A stretch of 64,000 nt of DNA, from the NCBI RefSeq assembly GCF_031753505.1, contig NC_089687.1, positions 11,506,501-11,570,500 of the forward strand, in the 5' to 3' direction. The stretch is from Anomalospiza imberbis. Taxonomy: Eukaryota; Chordata; Aves; Passeriformes; Viduidae. The translations under genes were made by a program, and so were the position numbers. Positions 25,301 to 32,999 of this stretch are shown in pieces; the stretch's first letter is position 1; each line of letters begins with the position of its first letter. The notes under the pieces were generated by a model, which ran no database searches, was not told the origin of the DNA, and saw only the letters and a list, made by a program, of their open reading frames with translations.

Positions 25301-26238
25301 CTCTCACCCCTTCCAGATGAAGGGGGAAATCTTTGAGCTACAATTTCCATGTTTTCAGTTTCTCTGGCCTGGCTTTAAGTGAAACAGAATTCACTGCTGT
25401 GCTATCTTAATTCCAGACAAGTGGCTGCATGAAAAAGCAAGAGTAACAAACTGCAGCCACCAGAGAGCACCCAAGCTGGGCAGAATTCAGCACGTTACTG
25501 AATTCCATTAGCCTGTCATGTGCTGTGTCACTGCAGCTCATCACTCCCTGAGCAGGCAAATCAGCAACACACTTAACACTCTGCTGGGTCCCCCAAGCAG
25601 GGAAACCACAAGGCTGCTGCACCAGAGCAGTGGAAACACCAAGCTAATGTCACCCTGCACCAGAAGCACTGATCCACAGTAGTGACCAGGAGATACTCTG
25701 AGGTTATACTTCCACAAGAAGTCATTTTGGTGGATACCACCACTGCACCTGAAAGAAGTAGTCCATCTTTCCCCTTTCTTCTTTCTACCCCATTATGTAT
25801 TTCTTTTTTCAGATTATCCTTTATTTGGATTGCCTCTCCAGTCAGATTTATGATTTATCATGTAGTCATAAAATTGCAATGCCAGCACAGGGAAAGGCCT
25901 AGGACAGTGGGAAGTGGGGGGGGTAGTGTTCCTTTTTTTTTTTTTTTTTTTTTAATACTTATAAAACCACAAACAAAATACAGAAAACTCTTCTCCTTGT
26001 TCTTGCAGATGCTCCAGGTTTAGCAGAGACTACAGAAAAAGATTTTGGTGCCTTTATGAGTCGATCAATCCCTGTAGCTACCAAGGCAAGACAAGCCCAC
26101 AACACTATGCTAAAATACACTCGTTGGCCATGGTGGAAGAAGCTTGGAGATGAGTTTATGGAAGATGATGTAATTCCTGACGATGCTATAAACACAGAAC
26201 TGGAAACTCTCTTTATTGGAGGAAGGAAATCCTTTTAG
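7243..26238 (+). CDS. IQCB1: IQCB1 / nephrocystin-5, complete coding sequence in 13 exons
   Basis: Thirteen exons join in phase to 594 codons plus stop (human protein 598): 7243-7336, 8155-8317, 9947-10076, 12663-12756, 13805-13904, 14282-14454, 17069-17181, 18265-18374, 23090-23232, 23661-23809, 24265-24393, 24768-24924, 26009-26238. Family knowledge: IQCB1 (NPHP5) acts at the ciliary transition zone, binds calmodulin, CEP290 and RPGR, and its loss causes Senior-Loken syndrome in humans. The sequence shows a helical N-terminal half (1-289), IQ motifs near 296-314 (IIQAAWRGFQTRKRL), 318-331, 388-405 (TIQRFWRGCRARR) and 416-435, a charged coiled-coil-like stretch in 326-373, and a conserved C-terminus with WWKKLG and LFIGG. 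The start ATG was chosen because the following residues TDPQVLALAA align with the mammalian N-terminus at nearly equal length. Confidence 0.97.
8155..8317 (+). CDS. IQCB1: IQCB1 coding exon 2
   Basis: Acceptor TTCCCACAG, donor GTAAAA. It encodes through residue 85, with KIKQDIYDYGLTQYCLLVL, the first strongly conserved helix of the family. Joining with exon 1 conserves length exactly against the mammalian protein. Confidence 0.95.
9947..10076 (+). CDS. IQCB1: IQCB1 coding exon 3
   Basis: Encodes SHCCIGLEVKEDPEEFY and VLGKRLQARF, ending in phase 0 at GCAATCAAG before GTATTT. The acceptor tract contains four TTTTG repeats (about 9920-9935) before CTCCATTTCAG. Confidence 0.95.
11605..12080 (+). 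mobile_element. CR1 LINE 3' end, sense strand, in IQCB1 intron 3
   Basis: The sequence follows the CR1 3' end from the GGAGCACCTCT segment through GGGACAGGCTGCCTAGAGAA (near 11910) to the terminal ATTCTATGATTGATTCTATG (12057-12076), the short tandem tail typical of avian CR1. It is 5'-truncated, as usual for CR1, and inserted in the same orientation as IQCB1. Its open frames carry stops. Confidence 0.9.
12663..12756 (+). CDS. IQCB1: IQCB1 coding exon 4
   Basis: Encodes FLHWFQIVTDAICWLFGGH, aligning with the conserved FFQIVTDSLFWLLGGH block of mammals. Acceptor TTGTTTAG, donor GTAAGG. At 94 bases it is too short for the usual open-frame threshold. Confidence 0.95.
13805..13904 (+). CDS. IQCB1: IQCB1 coding exon 5
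   Basis: Encodes LQNDRFLQLLITDDIETA and VLHNILRIN, aligned with the repeat-like helical region of the mammalian N-terminal half. Acceptor TTTCTTTGCAG, donor GTAGGT. Confidence 0.95.
14282..14454 (+). CDS. IQCB1: IQCB1 coding exon 6
   Basis: Encodes TLHSVLDELVYKLSSTTNPA and ATKLLLLVAKS, matching the mammalian SILDEVIFKL and TATKLLLLMA blocks. The acceptor ends AAAG rather than CAG but has a T-rich tract; the donor is GTTTGT. Confidence 0.95.
16690..17023 (-). other. Antisense terminal-exon-like segment in IQCB1 intron 6
   Basis: On the minus strand a pyrimidine-rich acceptor (TTTTTCCTTTCAG, ending at 17020) is followed by about 330 bases ending in AATAAAATTTATTTATA (16684-16700). No oligo(T) tail of a retrocopy is seen at the low-coordinate end. 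Three frames close soon: FRSNKLQINKSNLIP, LSK, and, after an early stop, a frame ending IKPDSMSEEV. I do not recognise the product. It could be the last exon of an antisense non-coding RNA, a fragment of another gene, or chance. Confidence 0.3.
17069..17181 (+). CDS. IQCB1: IQCB1 coding exon 7
   Basis: Encodes KGLKGLLSKQWTGKGFDREL, matching mammalian KGLRRLLSKQ. Ends in phase 0 at ATACAG before GTGATT. The frame stays open for 53 codons into the following intron (stop near 17338), so intron retention would add a short novel tail. Confidence 0.95.
17206..17250 (+). repeat. 18-bp tandem repeat after IQCB1 exon 7
   Basis: AGATGTAAAATCCTATTT (17206-17223) is followed directly by AGATGTGAAATCCTATTT and a degenerate third start, 25 bases inside the intron. 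Confidence 0.85.
18005..18021. repeat. (TA)n microsatellite
   Basis: About eight TA units in IQCB1 intron 7. Confidence 0.85.
18265..18374 (+). CDS. IQCB1: IQCB1 coding exon 8, first IQ motifs
   Basis: Encodes CIIQAAWRGFQTRKRLKKLP (IQ motif, residues about 296-315) and VVTLQRSF, start of a second degenerate IQ motif. Acceptor AATTTCAG, donor GTAAAC. Confidence 0.97.
18470..19400 (-). mobile_element. CR1 LINE fragment with ORF2 reverse-transcriptase remains, in IQCB1 intron 8
   Basis: Read on the minus strand, the fragment runs from the CR1 reverse transcriptase region (EQILREAISR near 19370; SQHRFITGKS near 19310; VDVIFLDFSKA at about 19194-19230) to the ORF2 C-terminal part (MNQHRLGTNYLD near 19050) and the 3' region near 18480. 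The YADD/FADD catalytic box expected between VDVIFLDFSKA and the next block is missing: only about 25 codons separate blocks normally over 100 apart. Stops and frameshifts abound. It is a dead copy inserted opposite to IQCB1. Confidence 0.9.
23090..23232 (+). CDS. IQCB1: IQCB1 coding exon 9, coiled-coil-like segment
   Basis: Encodes a highly charged helix (residues about 327-373) with LKLQMQLQRQRAMRLFHERQ and LLEVVH, aligned with the mammalian KLQLQLQRQRAMRL segment. Acceptor TATTGCAG, donor GTATGA. Family studies place CEP290 binding toward this C-terminal half. Confidence 0.96.
23661..23809 (+). CDS. IQCB1: IQCB1 coding exon 10, IQ motifs 3-4
   Basis: Encodes MEEKSALTIQRFWRGCRARR (IQ motif) and KEYKAAVIIQRA, the beginning of the last IQ motif. 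Acceptor TTTGTAG, donor GTAAGT, phase 0 at the end. Confidence 0.97.
24265..24393 (+). CDS. IQCB1: IQCB1 coding exon 11 (symmetric exon with weak splice sites)
   Basis: Encodes CKFLEKRRRRRPLSPW and GLTDEQRL through VDDYIKLHP; aligned lengths with mammals support the end at 24393. The donor CCG-GTCTGT and the acceptor CTTACAAAG are both far from consensus. An alternative donor TTA-GTAATT at 24406 would add four codons. The exon is 129 bases and begins and ends in phase 0. Confidence 0.93.
24768..24924 (+). CDS. IQCB1: IQCB1 coding exon 12
   Basis: Encodes MSEEMSKELHIQAQAKLAQF and REALLAQVNTDVELLM, matching mammalian SRELHAQAQ and HREALIAQISTNVEQLM. Acceptor CCTCCAG, donor GTATGT. Confidence 0.96.
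25933..25953. repeat. Poly(T) run, 21 bases
   Basis: Uninterrupted T21 in the last IQCB1 intron, 55 bases before the final exon. Confidence 0.95.
26009..26238 (+). CDS. IQCB1: IQCB1 coding exon 13 with stop codon
   Basis: Encodes the C-terminus including SRSIPVATKARQAH, WWKKLGDEF and LETLFIGGRKSF followed by TAG (26236-26238). Acceptor TTCTTGCAG; a 21-base T run sits 55 bases upstream (25933-25953). Confidence 0.97.
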
Positions 26239-26670
26239 GCAACAATCAGAAGAATTTCATATTCAACCAGACTCATAACTAGTACTATGCAGTCACTTGT
26301 GTATGTTTTTAAGGAAGGAAAACATTTGAAAAAGACTGAAAAAGACCAAGGCCTTATTTCAGTGCATTTTACTTAGTAATAATCCCTTCCTGTACATCAA
26401 GAGTTGGATCCTATTGATTGTGCTGTTGCAAATAATATTTAAATACTGTAATTGTAAATGAAGGTATTTTGTAATTTGTATCACTTTAAAAGTAAGTCTA
26501 AGTAAATTTTAAGTAAAAGTAAGTTTTAGCCAAAGTAACGTTTGGCTTTTCAGTTCTTATTCACACTGGGATGCATAAAGAATCTGGTCATTGTAAAAGC
26601 CTGGGATTTTATAGCAAAACATTTTATCAGGTGATGTGCTTTGAAATAAAGATGTGTCCAGAACAAACCA
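26239..26670 (+). other. IQCB1: IQCB1 3' untranslated region
   Basis: AT-rich sequence after the stop, ending near a canonical AATAAA signal at 26645-26650. The exact cleavage site is not readable. A CR1 fragment begins only about 60 bases after the signal. Confidence 0.7.
26645..26650 (+). terminator. Poly(A) signal AATAAA of IQCB1
   Basis: First canonical AATAAA after the IQCB1 stop, 407 bases downstream, followed by a TG-containing stretch (GATGTGTCC). Confidence 0.7.
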
Positions 26671-26712
26671 AGACACCAACAGGAAATCATGCAAAAATGA
26701 GGAAGGCTGGGT

Positions 26713-27445
26713 GCTTTCTCTGTATTCTTTCCAGACTACCTGTCCTTGCTTCCACCCTCTGTAGGTTTCCTTTTGTTTGAGTTTGTCCAGGAGCTCTTTG
26801 CTCATCCATGAAGGCTTCCTGGTGGTTTTGCCTGACTTCCTTTTTGTTAGGATGCATTGCTCCTGAGCTTGGAGAAGGTGATTCTTGAGTATTAACTAGC
26901 TTTCTTGGACCCTCCAGGGCTTTTTCCCAGGCTACTCCACCAAGCAGGACCCTGAAGAATCCAGTCTGCTCTCCTGAAGTCCAGGGTAGTGAGCTTGCTG
27001 TGCACCCTCCTTGCCACCCTCAAAGTCCACCAGTCCATGATTGCTGCAGCCAAGGCTGCCCTTGGGCTTCGCATTCCCCGCCAGCCCCTCCTTGTAGATG
27101 AGGACGAGGTCCAGCATTGCACCTCTCCTTGTTGGTTCCTCTATGTCTTGGAGAAGGAAGTAATCAGCAGTGCATTCTGGGAACCTCCTCGATTGCCTGT
27201 CCCCTCTGTTGTTCCTCTAAGAGGTATTGGGGTGGTTGAAGTCCCCCATGAAGACCAGGACTTGAGAATGTGAGGCTGTTCCTATCTGTCTGTAGAGGAT
27301 GTTATCAGCTCCATCTTTCTGATCAGGCAGTCTGAAGCAGACCTCTACTATAATGTCACCAGTCCTGCCCTCCCTTTAATCCTGACCCATAAACTCAGCC
27401 AATGTGACCATCTGGACTATCAGCTCTGTCTTCTTAAACCGTGCT
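26713..27445 (-). mobile_element. CR1 LINE ORF2 fragment (endonuclease end and linker)
   Basis: Minus-strand reading frames carry CR1 ORF2 landmarks: MLDLVLIYKEGLAGNAKPKG (near 27117), RVHSKLTTLDFRRADW (near 26990) and MSKELLDKLKQKETYRGWKQ (from 26805), the last two in different frames. This is the region between the endonuclease and the reverse transcriptase. Both ends are missing, so it is an internal piece. It starts about 60 bases after the IQCB1 poly(A) signal and lies opposite to IQCB1. Confidence 0.88.
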
Positions 27446-28179
27446 TCATGATGAAGTTGCTTCATCCAGAAAGATCTCCAGTGCTGGGTCTCTGCAGTCA
27501 CTGTGACCTGGAGCACCCACAACCAAGAGCTGAAGGATGCTGCCTACTGATGTGTCTCAAACAAGAATTTGAGACTGTGCTAACGCCATATCTACCTGTG
27601 CTATTTTTCAGGTGAAAGGCCAGAGTCTTAAAACTTAGATCTTGCCTCACTGCAAAGGAGGAAAAAGTGCAGGGGTTTCTGCTGGTTGTATGTGGGCAGC
27701 AGTATTGGTTCAGCATGTTTGTTTTCCATTCTCTCTGGAAGGCTTTGAGTTTTAATTTTAGTGGAGACGAATGGAAAACAAATAAATAGAAACAGTGGGC
27801 GGAAGACCAAGCCCATTCAGATGCAGCTGATACATGGAAATTAATAACTGGATGGCTGCCAGGAGGAAGAGCTGTGCTCTATGTTAACTTTTTTTTTTCA
27901 CAGAACTGTGATTTGGAATGCACTGAATTGGCTCACAATTCCTTTCTTGGACAGTTAACTGATGGAACAATCCATTAAGTATTTTCTAGGGCACTTGCAG
28001 ATGTCTGTTGAGCTACGTATTATTCTGCACAGCTCTGCTGTGTTAGTCTTGAGCTATGCCCGTAACAAGACAGGTGCCCTACAACTACAAGAGCAGAGGG
28101 TCTAGGTGCAGTCATCAAGTGCTCGAGGGGATGGAAGCTATCCCTCAGCAGCCAAGCTCTGGCACTGGAAATGGCCCAG

Positions 28180-28620
28180 CATCTCTGGATGAACTGCAGC
28201 AAGCCAGCTTTTCCCTTCTAAATACCTGAGTCCTGTGTGCACATCATCGTGTGCCCATGCAGCCACATATTTTGGCGCCCAACTCGTGGAGCAACAGAGT
28301 GGAAAAAACCCTGTTCTAATCATATTTTGGTTGCGATTACTCTGGGCTGGTATAGAGCAGTTACTGGCTATGTTGTTTGAATTCATAATGTCTTTTGGGG
28401 TGGAGGCCTGCATGTGTTTCTGATCCCTAGGGTTTTTTTAGGTCTTAAAACCTCTATGGTCCCTAGGTTTATTTTCTTATCCAGAAAGAGCTCCGGTATA
28501 GTCCCTAATATGTAGTTTTTGCAATAGAGGGGCACTGACCAGAATATCCATTGGGCTAGGCTTGGTTGTAATGGCTGCAGGATGTTTTCTCCCAAATTTG
28601 CCCTAAACTAGGACAAATAC
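28180..28620 (+). mobile_element. Possible endogenous retrovirus remnant with lysine-tRNA primer-binding-like site
   Basis: TGGCGCCCAAC at 28273-28283 equals the first 11 bases of a lysine-tRNA primer-binding site, and the following TCGTGGAGC resembles its second half with a small insertion and one change. This sits five bases after CACA, a possible LTR end. No gag-, pol- or env-like frame is seen downstream, and no matching second LTR was recognised. If real, it is a badly decayed or solo fragment. Boundaries are guesses. Confidence 0.3.
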
Positions 28621-29059
28621 AGCCATGCAGCCTCTGGCCCAAACTATTTTGATACAGAAACCTCTGCTCTTACATTTATTCCTAATCACCCTTATCCTAA
28701 CAGCTTCTTGGTGCAGGGAGATGGTCAAAAAAGGGCTTTGCTGAATGTATCTCATATAAACAGCTGAGCCCCCATGGTCAGTGTTAAATACCAAGTGAAT
28801 TAGAGAGCTATCTTCCCAAAATGCCATTTATTGTAATGGCCTCTGTCACTTGCTGCCAGTGGAATGGGTAATGAACTCCCCCTATGGAATATGCAATTTG
28901 CTAAATCATGGGGGTTTTCAAGTGAACAGAAAACCTACTGGAAGATGCTGTTTTGCTGGAGGAATTCAAATTGTTGGTCCAGCAGCATAAATTCCTCTGC
29001 CCCAACACAGCCCTGATAAAAATGCTTTTTTTTTTTTTTATTTGTGCTTGTCACCAGGA

Positions 29060-29115
29060 GATCACAGTCACATCCATTTTACTGACCAGGGAAACTGAGG
29101 CAAGAGAGCCATGAG
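29060..29115 (+). mobile_element. MIR-like SINE core trace
   Basis: CCATTTTACTGACCAGGG then AAACTGAGGCAAGAGAG matches the conserved MIR core (ATTTTACAGATGAGGAAACTGAGGC) with small differences. Short and old. Confidence 0.55.
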
Positions 29116-31689
29116 GGAACGTGCCTATGGCTGTATATAGCTGTATCACCTGTCACTTGTTCCTGTTACTGTCCCAAGCAGAGCAAGCCAGAAAGGGGCC
29201 ACATGATGGGATGGAGCTGGGAGATGTTCTTGGATGCCAATTACTGTTCAGGACCAGTTCAGAGCCTGGGCCCAGTAAAAGAGATTCCTAATCTCCTCTG
29301 ATGCCTGCTTGGCTCACAGTGGGAGGAATCTGGCATAGTTTGACTCCTCCTCTTTTCAAGTCTTCCTGCACCATGTGCTGGACATGTTGCTGGCATTTTA
29401 TTTCATTGCAGCTCCTTCTGGAATAAAATACTCTTGCCTTAATAATGGGAACAGATATAGACAGCTGAACAGAAGCCACCTCCAACTTGCTACCAAGTGA
29501 ACAGTCCTGTCTGGTTTAAACAATTACCCAAAAAAAGACTGTAGGAGAGGCCATGAGCAGCAATGGTGCAGTCCTACTCCTGCTTTCCCATTTGCCACAG
29601 ACCACAGGCATGCCCAGAAAACCAGGAGATGATACTTGGGCATAAACTTACAGCATGGGTCGTTCAGCCAGGCAGGAAAAAGGGGCAGAGTTTAGTTGTA
29701 CCCAGCAGGTCTGGACTGTGCCCCTTTGGGTAGCAAGCAGGCTTGACTTGGCAGGCTGAAGACAGACCCTGCTCACCCAGAGGAATTCTGGGGATGTTCT
29801 CCACACTGGTGGGGTGACATTCCTGGGGGGTACCTGCGACAAGGCAAGGGCAGAGGTGGAGCCCAACCTGTGAAGGCAGTGGCGCTCAGGTCATTAAATA
29901 TTGATGCTGTCTAAGCTGGCCTGTGGGGGCGATTGAGCTGAATTGCAGGTTTCTGTTGCTGTGATAAATTGGACCAATTTGTCATGTGGTTTTGTTTCTT
30001 CCCTCCCTTAAGTAAAGCTATACAGGAGCATTATTGCTATGGCTTCAGCAGCAGCAAACAATCTGGAAAACAAAATCCTCTGGTGGATATGGATAAAATG
30101 GGAACAATGACAACTGTTCTTCTGCCAAAGGCGCCACCAAAGTCATGGAGCTGGAAGAAGGCAGCAAAAGGAACAAAACAAATGAAACATTACTCGGCCC
30201 TTTTAGAGACAGAGACAAAGTAGTGTCCTCTGCTAGCTCCTGCAATTGAGGAAAATTCCTGTTTATGCAGACAGATGCTTTTTTTTTAGCTTTAGCTGTA
30301 CTGGACTCTGCAAACAACAGGATGTCCATCTCCAGGAGAGACACAGGCATACACTCGAGACTGTGCTGCTAAATCCAAGGGCGTCTTCTGGCCTTTCAGG
30401 CTGGCTGTAACAGGAGCTCTGAGCTGAGGACAAGAGATAACCCTGATGCTATTTCACCCCTCGCCTCTGAGTCTTCTACTGCCCATTTCCATGGGAGCAG
30501 AATCTGGTACAAACATCTGCTCTCCACTGCAGAGTATCACATATATCGAGTACAAGGAGAGACAAAAGCTTTCTCCGAGTAGCGGAATCTGGTCTATTTA
30601 TAAATTAGCATGCAACAGAAAAGGAAGCAGCTCATTGCAGGGGGAGCTGCAAAGACCATCACAATAGGTCTCCAAGTTCTCCTTATCATCCTTCTTTACA
30701 GCACAATAACACCAGGTCATCCTCCAAGCGTCCTTGTGTCCAGTGAAAAACCCTTTAAGAAGGAGATTGTTTACTGACACGAGCAATATATGGGCACAGA
30801 TTGACCAAGGGGAATTAAAGGACAGCTGCCTCCTGTCCCCTCTCCCCTGCTCTCCCTGAAGGCAGGGCTGGGTTTACCCCAGGTACCTTCTTGGGACAGA
30901 ATGGCAAAGTCTGGCAGATGAAGACCAAGGACAGGACACCACAGCTCTGGCAGTTTTTCCCAGTTGTGCCAGAGAACATCTCTGTAACCTTGAGCACATT
31001 CTGCCTCTGTCCTTTCCTCTGACACATGAGGCTTACTGAAGAGGTTTTATTTGTGGTTTAAGAGCTTTCAGTGGAGGATGCCATGAGCCCAGTGCCGCTG
31101 AAATCCCTTTCTACTAAGCTTAAATAGGAGTTTAAGAGACCCCAAAAAGAAAATAAAAAATATTTGTATAATCAGGTGTTAAACACACAGAAAGAGTTCG
31201 GGGTTGCTATGCCATTTATTTCTCTCCACAATCAACTTTTCTCTGCAGAATTTAGTTCTTCTCTAATTAATGTCCTCAAACAGAAACAATGTCTTTACTT
31301 AGGCTGGATCACTTAACAAACCTCATGAATGTGAGCAATTTTGATCAGGGACCCTCCTTTTAACATGTCTCACCAGTCCAGAACCTGCCTGTTCAGAACG
31401 AGATGAACACAGGCACACATGTACAAGTGTGGTAACAAGACCCAGCTCAATCTAGCATTACATGATAGAGCCAATGAACCGCGGTACTTAATTCTAGAAA
31501 CAATCAACATGACTATTGATTTGTCAAGTTCTTACTGACTGAAAAGGGAAGAGGTTAGAGGGAAGACAAGCTGTCATGGTTATCCCTAAAATTAATGGTA
31601 AAGTAAATGCAGGATACAATTCGTTCCTATGCCCAGGAACAGGGATAAACGGAGGCGTTACCACTGCCTTTGCTTTATTCTCACGGCGG

Positions 31690-32930
31690 CTCCCCTCTTT
31701 CCAGAGACTGCCCGTCACGTGTAGAGCCTGTGGCGGCTGATGCGGGGAGAGTCAGGAGAGTCACCAGAGCCGTGCTTGCTGTAGGACAAAAGAACGTGCG
31801 ATCTGTGACCGGAGATAGGGACTCCCGAGGTGGCCAGTCTAAAGAAAAGCTACCGGATATGGAAAATGAGGGATCCCAAACACCGTAAGAGGAAGCCGAG
31901 GGCTAATCCAAGCCCCGCTCGGAACGGCCCGGCACTCTGGGGAAGGAGGGGCGCAGGGCTGGGGAGAAGGGCGGGCCCTGAGAGACGAGCGCCCTAAAGC
32001 CGAGGCTGCAGGGCCGTCTCCTCCCGGCCCCGCGGGGCCCCCCCGGCCCTGACTCCTCAGCACCGCCCGCTCCCGGCCCCGCGGGGACGCCCCGCTGACT
32101 CCCCTCAGCCTCTCTCGGGGCGGGGCCCTGCGGGGACCCCCCGCTCTGTCCCCTCCGGACCGCCCGCTCCGTCCCCTCAGCCCTCTCGGGGCGGGGCGCT
32201 GAGGCCGGTACCTCGCCCGAGCCGCGCCTGCCGTTGCCGTGGCGACGGGCTAAGCCGGGCCTGCGAGCGGCGGGCGCCGAGGGGCCGGGCCGGAGCCGAC
32301 CCGCGGCTCGGCGCTGCCGGGGCGGGCATGCACAACAAAGGCGGCGGGCGACGCGTCCCGGGTGGGCTCCGCAGGTAGGCAGGTGCGGGCGGCGGGCGGG
32401 TCCCTCTCGGCAGCCAGTCCCGCAGGACGTGTCCCCACCGCCCTGCTGTGAGGGGAGAGCGACCGGGGAGCGAGCTCCTTCTTCATCCTCAGCCCCGGCC
32501 CCGCCGCACCTTGCGGGCGCGGGGCTGCAACAAAGGCAAATGGCTGCGTGGCGGGGAGGGCTGCGGGACCGCTCATGGAGCGCTTTATGATTTATCTGTG
32601 CGCTGGGTCTCGTTCCCCGGGTCCAGCGGGGCCCCTCGGGTCCTACCGGCGGCTCGGCGCCCAGCGCGGGGAGCGGGAGCGGGGGGATACGCGCGCTTCC
32701 CAAGCCCTTCCACACCTGCCCGGCTGACACCTGCTCGCTGCCGGGGTCCCGCATGTGCCCGCACCCCGCACTCGCTCGCTCTCGCCTGCCGCGGGGGCTC
32801 CGCTGGCGCAGCACGGGCCGGAGCGCTCTGCCCGTGCGCGGTCCGGCGAGCCCGGCCGCTGCTCCTGACCGCTAAAACGGCACCCGCAGGGACAGAGAGC
32901 TTTGCAGTCGGCAGGATAGAGCCTTGGAGA
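31690..32930. promoter_or_regulatory. Orphan CpG island, probable promoter
   Basis: About 1.2 kb of CpG-dense sequence with several GGGGCGGGGC boxes (near 32116 and 32188), no TATA box and no recognisable coding exon. On the plus strand a donor-like CTCCGCAG-GTAGGC lies at 32366-32379. Large open frames on both strands reflect the lack of stops in GC-rich DNA. Mammalian gene order predicts GOLGB1, transcribed in the plus direction, as the next gene after IQCB1; its first exon is non-coding in mammals. That assignment is inference only. Confidence 0.75.
32101..32200. repeat. 72-bp spaced duplication in the CpG island
   Basis: CCCCTCAGCCTCTCTCGGGG (32101) recurs as CCCCTCAGCCCTCTCGGGG (32173), each followed by CGGGGC. 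The duplicated unit carries a GC box, so the island has paired Sp1-type sites. Confidence 0.75.
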
Positions 32931-32999
32931 TGCCTGGGGGCTTTTTGTCCTGTGCAAGGTGGGATATCGTGTGCTGGTACGGTACTAGGCTGAGTTCAA

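Larger units (their letters stand above)
26680..31650. other. Region between IQCB1 and the second CpG island, no gene recognised
   Basis: Apart from the CR1 fragment, the possible retroviral remnant and one MIR trace, both strands show only short chance frames. No exon with flanking splice sites and recognisable protein similarity was seen. Confidence 0.6.

Noticed and set aside
31903..32814. 303-codon minus-strand open frame
   Set aside because: It lies wholly in the CpG island, where stop codons are rare on both strands; composition is Ala/Arg/Gly/Pro-rich and no domain is recognised.
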